From: Chitinophaga pinensis
Lineage (GTDB): Bacteria > Bacteroidota > Bacteroidia > Flavobacteriales > Flavobacteriaceae
DNA length: 53,136 bases
Direction: 5' to 3'
NCBI GenBank assembly: GCA_945873505.1
Contig: CAMCDQ010000010.1
Span: 1-53,136, forward strand
Shown here: positions 24,369 to 32,826 of the stretch, in pieces
How the letters are laid out: the number at the start of each line of letters is the position of its first letter
Position numbering within the stretch: the stretch's first letter is position 1
Program-made: the position numbers and the translations under genes
The notes under the pieces: model-generated
What the model was told of the DNA's origin: nothing
The model's input: only the letters and a program-made list of their open reading frames with translations
The model's database searches: none

Positions 24369-26564
24369 CTAATTCGCAACCTCGCTGATGAATTTAATTC
24401 TCATAAATCGCAATTCGTTGATATCATATTCACCATCAAATTCTTTCAAGGCATCTTCAATACTGTCCGATTCAGATTCCATAAAATAATCATGAATTTC
24501 TTCTTGTTGATCATCATCAAGAATTTCATCAATCCAATATTTAATGTTTAATTTGGTTCCGGAATAGACTATTTGCTCCATTTCTTTAATTAAAGCATCC
24601 ATATTCAAGCCTTTGCCTCGAGCAATATCATCAAGATTTAATTTTCTATCGATATTTTGAATGATATATAACTTATTAATTGAATTAGCGCCTGTTGATT
24701 TTACAACCAAATCATCGGGACGAAGAATGTCATTTTCCTCAACATAAGTTCGAATAATATCAACAAATTCTTTGCCGTATTTCTTAGCTTTTCCTTCGCC
24801 AACACCGTGAATATTTCCCATTTCGTCCATTGTAATTGGATATTTTAGCGACATATCTTCAAGTGACGGATCTTGGAAAACTACAAAAGGAGGAACACCT
24901 AGTTTTTTGGCAACTTTTTTACGCAGGTCGCGCAAAACCAACATCAACGCTTCGTCTGCAATTCCAGAAGATTTTGCTGCTGTAACAATTGCTTCATCTT
25001 CAGATTCGTTGTATTCGTGATCTTCAGACATCATAAAAGAAATTGGGTTTTTTATAAAATCCAATCCTTTATCGGTAATTTTTATAATTCCGTACGTTTC
25101 AATGTCTTTTGACAATAAGCCGTAAACTAAAACTTGACGCAATAACGCCATCCAATAGCGCTCTTCAAAAGCAGCTCCAGAACCAAAAAAGCTTTGAGAA
25201 TCTGTTTTATGTGCTTTTATCATTGCATTTACTTTCCCAGTAAGGGTATAAACAACCTCTTTTGATTTGTATAAATGTTTGGTATCACGAACAATTTCAA
25301 GAAGTTTTACCACTTGATTCATGGCTTCAACTTTGGTCTTTGGATTACGAACATTGTCATCCATATCGCCACCTTCTCCAGTCTCGCTATCGAATTCTTC
25401 ACCAAAATAATGCAACAAAAATTTACGTCTTGACATTGAAGTTTCAGCATAAGCAACGACTTCTTGTAACAACGCAAAACCTATTTCTTGTTCTGCAACT
25501 GGTTTTCCCGACAAGAATTTTTCTAATTTTTCTACATCTTTATAGGAATAATAAGCCAAACAATGTCCTTCGCCACCATCTCGACCACCACGACCTGTTT
25601 CTTGGTAATAACTTTCTAATGATTTTGGAATATCGTGATGAATTACAAATCGCACATCGGGTTTATCAATTCCCATTCCAAAAGCTATCGTTGCAACCAC
25701 CACTTCCACATCTTCCATTAGGAACATATCTTGGTGTTTTGCACGTGTTTTTGCGTCCAAACCTGCGTGATAAGGAACGGCACTAATTCCGTTTACTTGT
25801 AAAACTTGAGCAATTGCCTCTACTTTTTTACGGCTTAAGCAATAGATAATTCCAGATTTTCCTTTGTGTTGTTTGATAAAACGAATGATATCCGACTCAA
25901 TGTTTTTCGTTTTGGTACGAACTTCGTAATATAAATTAGGTCTGTTAAAAGAAGCTTTAAAAGTATTGGCATCAGCCATTTCTAAGTTTTTCAAAATATC
26001 TTCTTGCACTTTTGGTGTTGCGGTTGCGGTCAAGCCAATAACGGGAACGTTACCCAAAAGCTTAATGCTATTTTTTAAATTTCTGTATTCAGGACGGAAA
26101 TCGTGACCCCATTCTGAAATACAATGTGCCTCGTCTATGGCTACAAATGAAATATTTATGTTCTTCAAAAATTTAATATATTCGTCTTTTGCCAAAGATT
26201 CTGGTGCAACATATAATAATTTTGTCAATCCCGAAGTGATATCTTTTTTAACTTGATTGATTTCCGTTTTATTTAAAGAAGAATTTAATACGTGTGCAAT
26301 TCCATTTTCCGAAGACAAACTCCGAATGGCATCTACTTGGTTTTTCATCAATGCAATTAATGGCGAGACAATAATTGCCGTTCCTTCATTCATTAATGCA
26401 GGCAATTGATAACAAAGTGATTTTCCACCTCCCGTTGGCATAATTACAAAAGAATTTTTGCCTGAGATAAGACTTCTAATGACTTTTTCTTGTAATCCTT
26501 TAAATTGGTTGAAACCAAAATATTTTTTTAATTCCTTATGGATATCAATTTCGGTAGATTTCAT
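24369..26564 (-). CDS. recQ: ATP-dependent DNA helicase RecQ
   Basis: The 731-aa 3'-5' helicase has P-loop PTGGGKS (43-49), DEAH box (144-147), QETGRGGRDG (321-330), an RQC winged-helix region (about 420-520), an HRDC domain (about 535-615) and an extra acidic C-terminal tail. The four zinc-binding cysteines of E. coli RecQ are absent: the equivalent stretch reads SRRKFLLHYFGEE then GEGGDMDDN (Ser378 replaces the first Cys). It is divergent from kdsD with a perfect promoter. Confidence 0.94.
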   Translation of the reverse strand: MKSTEIDIHKELKKYFGFNQFKGLQEKVIRSLISGKNSFVIMPTGGGKSLCYQLPALMNEGTAIIVSPLIALMKNQVDAIRSLSSENGIAHVLNSSLNKTEINQVKKDITSGLTKLLYVAPESLAKDEYIKFLKNINISFVAIDEAHCISEWGHDFRPEYRNLKNSIKLLGNVPVIGLTATATPKVQEDILKNLEMADANTFKASFNRPNLYYEVRTKTKNIESDIIRFIKQHKGKSGIIYCLSRKKVEAIAQVLQVNGISAVPYHAGLDAKTRAKHQDMFLMEDVEVVVATIAFGMGIDKPDVRFVIHHDIPKSLESYYQETGRGGRDGGEGHCLAYYSYKDVEKLEKFLSGKPVAEQEIGFALLQEVVAYAETSMSRRKFLLHYFGEEFDSETGEGGDMDDNVRNPKTKVEAMNQVVKLLEIVRDTKHLYKSKEVVYTLTGKVNAMIKAHKTDSQSFFGSGAAFEERYWMALLRQVLVYGLLSKDIETYGIIKITDKGLDFIKNPISFMMSEDHEYNESEDEAIVTAAKSSGIADEALMLVLRDLRKKVAKKLGVPPFVVFQDPSLEDMSLKYPITMDEMGNIHGVGEGKAKKYGKEFVDIIRTYVEENDILRPDDLVVKSTGANSINKLYIIQNIDRKLNLDDIARGKGLNMDALIKEMEQIVYSGTKLNIKYWIDEILDDDQQEEIHDYFMESESDSIEDALKEFDGEYDINELRFMRIKFISEVAN

Positions 26565-26601
26565 TCTTAGTTAATAGTATTTTACATAAATTTGTGGTTC
26601 A

Positions 26602-26632
26602 TAAAGATACAACTTTCTTTAATAAATACAAA
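26602..26632 (-). promoter_or_regulatory. Promoter for recQ
   Basis: On the minus strand TTTG (26632-26629), a 19-nt spacer and TATCTTTA (26609-26602) match the consensus except for the last base. It lies 37 nt before the recQ ATG. Confidence 0.5.
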
Positions 26633-26649
26633 CTTTATAAAAAACTGTT

Positions 26650-27615
26650 TTGAAAACAAACAAAAATATTTTAGAGATTGCCAAAAAGACAATCCTATCT
26701 GAAAGTAAATCTATTGCCAAACTAGCTGATTTACTTAAAGATGACTTTGTTAAAGCTACAGAAATCATTTTCAACTCCAAAGGGCGATTAGTTGTCACGG
26801 GCATTGGAAAGAGTGCCATTATTGCACAAAAGATTGTAGCAACAATGAATTCTACGGGAACACCATCGCTATTTTTACACGCATCTGAAGCAATTCATGG
26901 TGATTTAGGTATGGTTCTACCTGATGATGTGGTAATTTGTATTTCAAAAAGTGGCAACAGTCCTGAAATAAAAGTTTTAGTTCCCATTGTAAAACATTTC
27001 GGAAATACTTTAATAGCAATTACCGGAAATATCACCTCTTTTTTAGCAAAAGGCGCCGATTTTATTCTAGATACAACCATTGAAATAGAATCGTGTCCTA
27101 ATAATTTAGCGCCTACAAATAGCACCACAGCACAATTGGTTATGGGCGATGCACTTGCGGTTTGTTTAATGGAACTTCGGGAATTCAATCCTCAAGATTT
27201 TGCAAAATACCATCCTGGTGGCGCATTGGGAAAAAAATTATTACTTCGTGTGGGCGATATGCTCGATCAAAGTCACAAACCTGAAGTTGCTCCTGAAACG
27301 AATATTAAAAAAGTAATTTTCGAAATTTCAGAAAAACGTCTTGGCGTTACTGCGGTTATCGAAAATAATAAAGTAATTGGAATCATTACAGACGGAGATA
27401 TTCGTAGAATGCTGAATAATAACGATACCTTTGCACATTTAACCGCAAAAGATATCATGACAAAAAACCCTAAAATGATTCAATTATCAGATATGGTAAC
27501 CGATGCTTTAAATATTTTAGAGGATTTTTCAATCACACAATTAGTAGTTCTTGAAAATGAACAATACAAAGGAGTGCTGCATTTACACGATATTTTAAAA
27601 GAAGGAATTGTATAA
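26650..27615 (+). CDS. kdsD: Arabinose-5-phosphate isomerase (KpsF/GutQ family)
   Basis: The enzyme converts ribulose-5-phosphate to arabinose-5-phosphate for KDO in LPS. The 321-aa protein has an N-terminal SIS domain with TGIGKSA (50-56) and HASEAIHGDLG, and two C-terminal CBS domains (from about 207). The start is TTG at 26650; the first in-frame ATG is inside the SIS domain, near residue 66, and would remove it. Its stop overlaps the tatC start (TAATG). The run kdsD-tatC-AhpD-like-lptB ties LPS precursor and LPS transport genes together. Confidence 0.93.
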   Translation: MKTNKNILEIAKKTILSESKSIAKLADLLKDDFVKATEIIFNSKGRLVVTGIGKSAIIAQKIVATMNSTGTPSLFLHASEAIHGDLGMVLPDDVVICISKSGNSPEIKVLVPIVKHFGNTLIAITGNITSFLAKGADFILDTTIEIESCPNNLAPTNSTTAQLVMGDALAVCLMELREFNPQDFAKYHPGGALGKKLLLRVGDMLDQSHKPEVAPETNIKKVIFEISEKRLGVTAVIENNKVIGIITDGDIRRMLNNNDTFAHLTAKDIMTKNPKMIQLSDMVTDALNILEDFSITQLVVLENEQYKGVLHLHDILKEGIV

Positions 27616-28430
27616 TGGCGAAGAAAACGTTGAGTGAAATGTCATTTTTAGATCATCTTGAAGAATTAAGATGGTTGTTGGTTCGAAGTACTTCCGCAGT
27701 ATTAATTATGGCAGTAGTTACTTATTTTTTTAGTGATTTTATTTTTGACACCATACTATTTGCACCAACAAGCCCAAGTTTTTTTACGTATACTTTTTTC
27801 TGTGAATTATCAAATAATATTGGATTTGCAGATAGTATTTGCATTACCGAATTGCCATTTATAATTCAGAATACAAGTATGGAAGGGCAAGTAAATATGT
27901 TCATTTGGACATGTATTACCGCAGGATTCATACTTGCATTTCCTTTTATATTATGGGAACTATGGAAATTCATCAGTCCAGCATTGTATGAAAAAGAAAG
28001 AAAAAATGTACGCGTATTTATATTTGTAGCTTCCATATTATTCTTTTTGGGCGTGTTATTTGGATATTATGTAATTGTTCCAATGTCAATTAATTTCTGT
28101 GCTACTTTTTCAATAAGTAAAATGGTACAAAATCAATTCACAATTGACTCCTATATAAGTATGATAAAAACATCGGTAATTGCGAGTGGATTGTTTTTTG
28201 AATTACCCGTAATTATTTATTTCTTGACAAAATTAGGATTAGTAACACCAACTTTTTTAAGGAAATACAGAAAATATTCGGTGGTTATTGTATTGCTAAT
28301 TTCTGCAATTGTAACACCTCCAGATGTGGTAAGCCAAATTATTGTTGCTATTCCAATGTTACTAATTTACGAAGCAAGTATCTTTATTTCGGTATTTGTA
28401 TATAAAAATAAAACCAAAGAAAATGTCTGA
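27615..28430 (+). CDS. tatC: Sec-independent protein translocase TatC
   Basis: TatC is the substrate receptor of the twin-arginine translocase. The 271-aa protein has the N-terminal FLDHLEELRW motif (11-20) that binds the RR signal, and six membrane helices. A hydrophilic insert with two Cys residues (about 60-80) between TM1 and TM2 is longer than in E. coli. It overlaps kdsD by one base and the next gene by 8 nt, so these genes are tightly coupled. tatA is not in this window. Confidence 0.95.
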   Translation: MAKKTLSEMSFLDHLEELRWLLVRSTSAVLIMAVVTYFFSDFIFDTILFAPTSPSFFTYTFFCELSNNIGFADSICITELPFIIQNTSMEGQVNMFIWTCITAGFILAFPFILWELWKFISPALYEKERKNVRVFIFVASILFFLGVLFGYYVIVPMSINFCATFSISKMVQNQFTIDSYISMIKTSVIASGLFFELPVIIYFLTKLGLVTPTFLRKYRKYSVVIVLLISAIVTPPDVVSQIIVAIPMLLIYEASIFISVFVYKNKTKENV

Positions 28431-28770
28431 TATCCTATCTGAATTCAACGATTACCGTACAAAAATGAACGAAAAGTTATTGGCAGACAATAACAAAATC
28501 GTAAAGCGAATATTCAATTTAGATACCAATGCGTATGCCGCAGGAGCACTTGATGTGAAAACAAAAGAGCTTTTAGGATTAGTAGCTTCAGCCGTTTTGC
28601 GCTGTGATGATTGTGTGAAATACCACCTTGAAACAAGTTTTAAAGAAGGTGTTTCTAAAGAAGAAATGATGGAAGCAATGGGAATTGCGACTTTAGTAGG
28701 CGGAACAATTGTGATTCCACATTTGCGAAGAGCATATGAATTTTGGAAAGCTCTGGAGGAGAATAAATAA
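28423..28770 (+). CDS. AhpD-like carboxymuconolactone decarboxylase family protein
   Basis: From the ATG at 28423, which overlaps the tatC stop by 8 nt, the product is 115 aa. The redox motif CDDC (61-64) followed by His68 matches AhpD-like peroxidase/disulfide reductase proteins rather than true decarboxylases. It is all-helical and cytoplasmic. Location in the kdsD-tatC-lptB run is typical for flavobacteria; its substrate is unknown. Confidence 0.87.
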   Translation: MSDILSEFNDYRTKMNEKLLADNNKIVKRIFNLDTNAYAAGALDVKTKELLGLVASAVLRCDDCVKYHLETSFKEGVSKEEMMEAMGIATLVGGTIVIPHLRRAYEFWKALEENK

Positions 28771-28793
28771 ATGTTAATGTATTGATTCGGTTA

Positions 28794-28848
28794 TTTGGTT
28801 ATTCGTTAATTTGCGGATATCAAATAACCAAACTAACGAATAACCAAA
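28794..28848. repeat. Perfect 15-bp inverted repeat just before lptB
   Basis: TTTGGTTATTCGTTA (28794-28808) pairs perfectly with TAACGAATAACCAAA (28834-28848), leaving a 25-nt loop that holds a further partial copy. It ends 6 nt before the lptB ATG and has no T-tract. It may be an attenuator, mRNA processing site or weak terminator. The same GGTTATTTGG word occurs in the 130-bp repeats near 38.9 and 39.7 kb. Confidence 0.65.
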
Positions 28849-28854
28849 CTAATA

Positions 28855-29595
28855 ATGATACTAAGAGCAGAAAATTTAGTCAAAACGTACAAAGGAAGAA
28901 GTGTTGTAAACGGGATTTCTGTGGAAGTAAATCAAGGAGAAATCGTTGGTTTATTAGGTCCAAATGGCGCTGGAAAAACCACTTCTTTTTATATGATTGT
29001 GGGGTTGGTAAAACCAAATGCAGGAAATATTTATCTTGACGATATGAATATTACCGATTACCCAATGTATAAAAGAGCGCAACAAGGAATTGGCTACTTA
29101 GCACAAGAAGCGTCTGTTTTCAGAAAATTGAGTGTAGAAGATAATATTTTGAGTGTTTTACAACTTACAAAACATTCCAAAGCAGAACAAGAAGCCAAAA
29201 TGGAAAGTCTGATTGCTGAATTTGGTTTGAATCATATTCGTACGAATCGAGGGGATTTACTTTCTGGTGGCGAACGCCGTAGAACTGAAATTGCCCGTTG
29301 TTTGGCTACAGATCCAAAATTTATTCTACTAGACGAACCTTTCGCGGGTGTCGATCCTGTTGCCGTGGAAGACATTCAAAGAATTGTAGCACAATTAAAA
29401 AACAAGAATATAGGAATTCTTATTACCGACCATAATGTTCAAGAAACCCTGGCTATTACAGATAAAACCTATTTGATGTTTGAAGGCGGAATCCTGAAAG
29501 CAGGAACCCCGGAAGAATTAGTGGAAGATGAAATGGTACGACGCATATATCTTGGTCAAAATTTTGAATTGCGGAAAAAGAAATTGGAATTCTAA
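28855..29595 (+). CDS. lptB: LPS export ABC transporter ATP-binding protein LptB
   Basis: LptB powers LPS extraction from the inner membrane with LptF and LptG. The 246-aa protein has Walker A GPNGAGKT (35-42), signature LSGGE (136-140), Walker B ILLDEP (157-162) and the LptB-typical switch region LITDHNVQE. It is the last gene of the kdsD-tatC run, after a 15-bp hairpin. lptF and lptG are not in the window. Confidence 0.95.
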   Translation: MILRAENLVKTYKGRSVVNGISVEVNQGEIVGLLGPNGAGKTTSFYMIVGLVKPNAGNIYLDDMNITDYPMYKRAQQGIGYLAQEASVFRKLSVEDNILSVLQLTKHSKAEQEAKMESLIAEFGLNHIRTNRGDLLSGGERRRTEIARCLATDPKFILLDEPFAGVDPVAVEDIQRIVAQLKNKNIGILITDHNVQETLAITDKTYLMFEGGILKAGTPEELVEDEMVRRIYLGQNFELRKKKLEF

Positions 29596-29611
29596 TTTAC
29601 AGTTCATTGAA

Positions 29612-29652
29612 ATACAACACAAACTGCATAGATTTGCACAGATTTTATAAAA
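29612..29652. repeat. Copy of a CTGTGCA-type intergenic word
   Basis: Read on the minus strand, AAAATCTGTGCAAATCTATG and the following CAGTTTGTG resemble the AAATCTGTGCATCTGTGGC word at 23961-23980. From memory these are common Bacteroidota intergenic words. It lies between the convergent lptB and pssA stops, where no standard terminator is visible. Confidence 0.35.
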
Positions 29653-29689
29653 CTTAAATGAACTTATATTTCTATGGAGGTAAAAAAAA

Positions 29690-30406
29690 TTATGCTTTTT
29701 TACCTGTTATCAAATTCATTATCACCGATAATAAAACGTAAAATCCAATTACCAAAGCGACTCCCGAAAACTGAAACAACATCAATAAAACCAGTGAAAT
29801 CAACAAGAATACAATTTGCAATACATTATCCTTAAAATTGAACTTTTTGATTTTTAATGCAAATAAAGGTATTTCAGCATTTAAAACATAAGCGCTTAAA
29901 AGAGTAATTACTAATAAAACCCAATGGTTAATCAGTAATTCTAATGTTATCAAAGAATCTGAATTTTTTATAATTAAAGGCAAACTCAGAATAAACAGTG
30001 CATTAGCGGGAGTTGGTAATCCAATAAAAGAATCGGTTTGACGGGTATCAATATTGAAGTTCGCCAAACGATAACAGGATCCTAAAGTAATTATAAAACC
30101 CAAATAAGGAAGATATGCTAATGACGGATTTGTATTTACACTATTGGAAAGCATTAAAAACATAACATATCCGGGAACAACTCCGCTCGTAACCATATCT
30201 GCCAAAGAATCCAATTGCAATCCACGCGGACTTGAAACTTTAAATAATCTAGCAAAAAAACCATCGAAGAAATCGAAGAAAATTCCCAAGCACACAAAAT
30301 AGAATGCCATTTCAAAATTCTCTTTCACAGCAAAAACCAAGGCAATACAACCACAAAACAGATTGAAAAGTGTAATAATATTCGGAATGTGTCTTTTTAT
30401 AGTCAT
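29690..30406 (-). CDS. pssA: CDP-diacylglycerol--serine O-phosphatidyltransferase
   Basis: PssA makes phosphatidylserine, the precursor of phosphatidylethanolamine. The 238-aa membrane protein has about seven membrane helices and the CDP-alcohol phosphatidyltransferase motif with Asp45, Asp48-Gly49, Ala52-Arg53, Gly62, Asp66 and Asp70 in correct spacing. Residue pattern and length fit the type II (Bacillus-like) family. It is transcribed alone, divergent from the PorV-like gene. Confidence 0.9.
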   Translation of the reverse strand: MTIKRHIPNIITLFNLFCGCIALVFAVKENFEMAFYFVCLGIFFDFFDGFFARLFKVSSPRGLQLDSLADMVTSGVVPGYVMFLMLSNSVNTNPSLAYLPYLGFIITLGSCYRLANFNIDTRQTDSFIGLPTPANALFILSLPLIIKNSDSLITLELLINHWVLLVITLLSAYVLNAEIPLFALKIKKFNFKDNVLQIVFLLISLVLLMLFQFSGVALVIGFYVLLSVIMNLITGKKA

Positions 30407-30436
30407 TGAAATTTTATTTTATAGTAACAAAGAACG

Positions 30437-30464
30437 CAAATTTAATACAATAAGTTATAGACAA
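30437..30464 (-). promoter_or_regulatory. Promoter for pssA
   Basis: On the minus strand TTG (30464-30462), a 17-nt spacer and TAAATTTG (30444-30437) approximate the consensus, 31 nt before the ATG. Confidence 0.4.
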
Positions 30465-30554
30465 GTGCGTTTTTAGAATAGATTTTTAAAGTAATCCGAA
30501 ACATATGCTTTTAATTAGAAAAACAAAGTAGGAACATCATTAAAAATGTATATT

Positions 30555-30583
30555 TTTGGTAAATAATCACATCCTTATATTTG
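30555..30583 (+). promoter_or_regulatory. Promoter for the PorV-like / DUF4105 operon
   Basis: TTTG (30555-30558), a 17-nt spacer and TATATTTG (30576-30583) match the Bacteroidota promoter. The predicted TTG start lies 14 nt further on. Confidence 0.55.
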
Positions 30584-30597
30584 TAAATTGATTTCAT

Positions 30598-31665
30598 TTG
30601 AAAAATAACCTCTTCATACTATTCACACTTTCTACAACCTTAAGTTTTGCACAAACGGCAAGGAAATATTCCAATGAATTCATGAATATTGGTGTCGATG
30701 CGGCAGCTTTAGGAATGTCAAACGCAGTAACAGCAAGCTCTAACGATGTAAATTCTGGCTATTGGAATCCTGCGGGACTCATTGGATTGGAACAAAAACA
30801 AGTTTCATTGATGCACGCCAGTTATTTTGCAAATATCGCTCAATACGATTATGCTGCTTATGCAACGCCTATTGACGACCAAAGTGCGTGGGGAATTTCA
30901 ATGATTCGATTCGGCGTAGATAACATTATGAATACCACACAATTAATTGACAGTCAAGGAAATATTGATTACAATAGAATTAGTCTATTTTCAACTGCCG
31001 ATTACGGAATGACCTTTTCGTATGCCCGAAAACTTCAACTTCCAGGTTTGCAATACGGTGTAAATGCAAAAGTAATCCGAAGAATTATTGGAAAATTTGC
31101 TAGTTCTTGGGGTTTTGGTTTTGATGTTGGATTGCAATTCACGAGAAACGATTGGAAATTTGGTTTGATGCTTCGAGACATTTCCACAACCTATAATGTT
31201 TGGGCAATTGACGAAACTGAATACAATTCGATTAAAGATGCAATTGGCGGACAAAATCAAGAACTGCCTGAGAACACTGAAATAACATTACCAAAAGCAC
31301 AATTTGGAATGTCGAAAAAATTTGAATTCCACAACGATACCAGTCTTTTGGCTGCTGCCAATTTGGATATGAGTTTCGCCAAAACCAATGCTATTTTTTC
31401 TACAGAAGGATTGAGTGTTAACCCAGCTTTAGGATTTGAATACGGCTATACCGATTTGGTTTTTATTCGCGCAGGCGTTGGAAATTTTCAAAATGTGGTG
31501 CAAATTGACAACACCAAAAAAGTAGGATTTCAACCCAATGTAGGTTTGGGATTCAAGTACAAAGGAATTCAGATTGATTATGCTTTAACCGATTTAGGAG
31601 ATCAAAGTGCTGCTTTGTATTCTAATATTTTCTCGGTAAAAGTAGATTTAAGTATTTTTAGGTAA
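30598..31665 (+). CDS. PorV/PorQ-family outer-membrane beta-barrel protein
   Basis: The 355-aa protein begins with a signal peptide ending SFAQT (cleavage near residue 19). It continues with the FadL/PorV-like opening NIGVDAAALGMSNAVTA and NSGYWNPAGL, then alternating beta strands to a C-terminal Phe-Arg. This is the PorV/PorQ family; true PorV shuttles type IX secretion cargo to the signal peptidase PorU. Here the neighbour is a DUF4105 gene rather than porU, so a PorV2-like role is an inference. The start is TTG, placed correctly behind the promoter. Confidence 0.82.
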   Translation: MKNNLFILFTLSTTLSFAQTARKYSNEFMNIGVDAAALGMSNAVTASSNDVNSGYWNPAGLIGLEQKQVSLMHASYFANIAQYDYAAYATPIDDQSAWGISMIRFGVDNIMNTTQLIDSQGNIDYNRISLFSTADYGMTFSYARKLQLPGLQYGVNAKVIRRIIGKFASSWGFGFDVGLQFTRNDWKFGLMLRDISTTYNVWAIDETEYNSIKDAIGGQNQELPENTEITLPKAQFGMSKKFEFHNDTSLLAAANLDMSFAKTNAIFSTEGLSVNPALGFEYGYTDLVFIRAGVGNFQNVVQIDNTKKVGFQPNVGLGFKYKGIQIDYALTDLGDQSAALYSNIFSVKVDLSIFR

Positions 31666-31688
31666 TCATAATAAATATACAACATAAA

Positions 31689-32813
31689 ATGTATCGCATA
31701 AAACATATCCTTCTCTACACTTTTTTAATCGTTATTCTATTTACAAATAAAGTAATTGGTCAAATTCTTCCGCTTTCTGAAAATACCGAAGTAAGTATAA
31801 TTACTTGTGGAACAGGCTCTGAAATTTATTCGTTATTTGGTCATACCGCCATTAGAATTAGAGATGCCGATAACCAAATTGATGAAGTGTATAACTACGG
31901 GACTTTTGATTTTAGCACACCCAATTTCTATTTAAAATTTGTAAAAGGAGATTTACAATACCTGGAAACGAGTTGCACTTTTGAGGAGTTTATCCAAGAA
32001 TATCTATATGAAAAAAGAAGCGTTGACGAGCAAATTTTAAACATTTCAATAAGCCAAAAACAAGCTCTTTTTGACTATTTAAATGCTTCTTTAAAATCCG
32101 AAGAGCGATTTTACACGTATAAATTTATTGATAAAAATTGCACCACAATGGTAATTGATGCCGTCAATAAAATTTTAGGAAAAGAAGTTATCGTTAAAAA
32201 CACCACAGAAGACAGAACCTACAGAGCCATATTATTCCCTTACTTTGAAGGGCATTTCTTCGAGCAATTGGGAACGAGTATTATTTTTGGAACAAAGGTA
32301 GATTTGAAAGGGGAAGAGTTGTTTTTACCAGCCAAACTCCAAGAAAGTATCAAGACTATTTCTTATAATAATAAACCGCTTTGTAAGGTAAATAAAAAAA
32401 TAATGGAGTTTGAAAAAGAGGAAGTGCCTTTTTCGTGGTGGAACAATTATTATGTCTTTTGTTTGCTGTTTTCGATGGTTTTAATTGCAAATAAAAGTGG
32501 TGTTTACAATACCTATTTTATAGCATTGGGACTGCTTGGGTTATTTTTCATATTTGCTGGATTTTATTCTTTACACAAGGAGTTAGCAAACAATTACAAC
32601 ATTTTATTATTCAATCCAATATTGTTTTTGGTGGTGTACTTCCAATTCAAAAACAATAGAAAGTATATTTTATACAGCAGCATTTTCAGTATTTTATGCT
32701 TACTGTTTTATGTCTTTATCCTTTTGAACAAACCATATTTAATAATTGTATTACCAATGATTATTACAAGTACTGTAGGATTAGTTAAGCTGGTACTCAA
32801 AAACAAGAACTAA
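31689..32813 (+). CDS. DUF4105 (Lnb N-terminal-like) membrane protein
   Basis: The 374-aa protein has a signal peptide or membrane anchor (residues about 6-25, ending VIGQ), a periplasmic DUF4105 domain with LFGHTAIRI (near 50), VYNYGTFDF and DKNCTTMV (near 148; possible Cys-protease-like Cys and upstream His), and five C-terminal membrane helices. The family is thought to be peptidase-like, but activity is unproven. It lies 23 nt after the PorV-like gene and is likely in its operon. Confidence 0.85.
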   Translation: MYRIKHILLYTFLIVILFTNKVIGQILPLSENTEVSIITCGTGSEIYSLFGHTAIRIRDADNQIDEVYNYGTFDFSTPNFYLKFVKGDLQYLETSCTFEEFIQEYLYEKRSVDEQILNISISQKQALFDYLNASLKSEERFYTYKFIDKNCTTMVIDAVNKILGKEVIVKNTTEDRTYRAILFPYFEGHFFEQLGTSIIFGTKVDLKGEELFLPAKLQESIKTISYNNKPLCKVNKKIMEFEKEEVPFSWWNNYYVFCLLFSMVLIANKSGVYNTYFIALGLLGLFFIFAGFYSLHKELANNYNILLFNPILFLVVYFQFKNNRKYILYSSIFSILCLLFYVFILLNKPYLIIVLPMIITSTVGLVKLVLKNKN

Positions 32814-32826
32814 AAAAAACAGTATC

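Noticed and set aside
25262..25786. 174-aa plus-strand frame opposite recQ
   Set aside because: Antisense of the well-supported helicase domain; low-complexity His/Leu-rich translation.
27615..28430. Frameshift or truncation in tatC because of the long TM1-TM2 insert
   Set aside because: The frame is continuous, all six helices are present, and flanking overlaps are intact; the insert looks lineage-typical.
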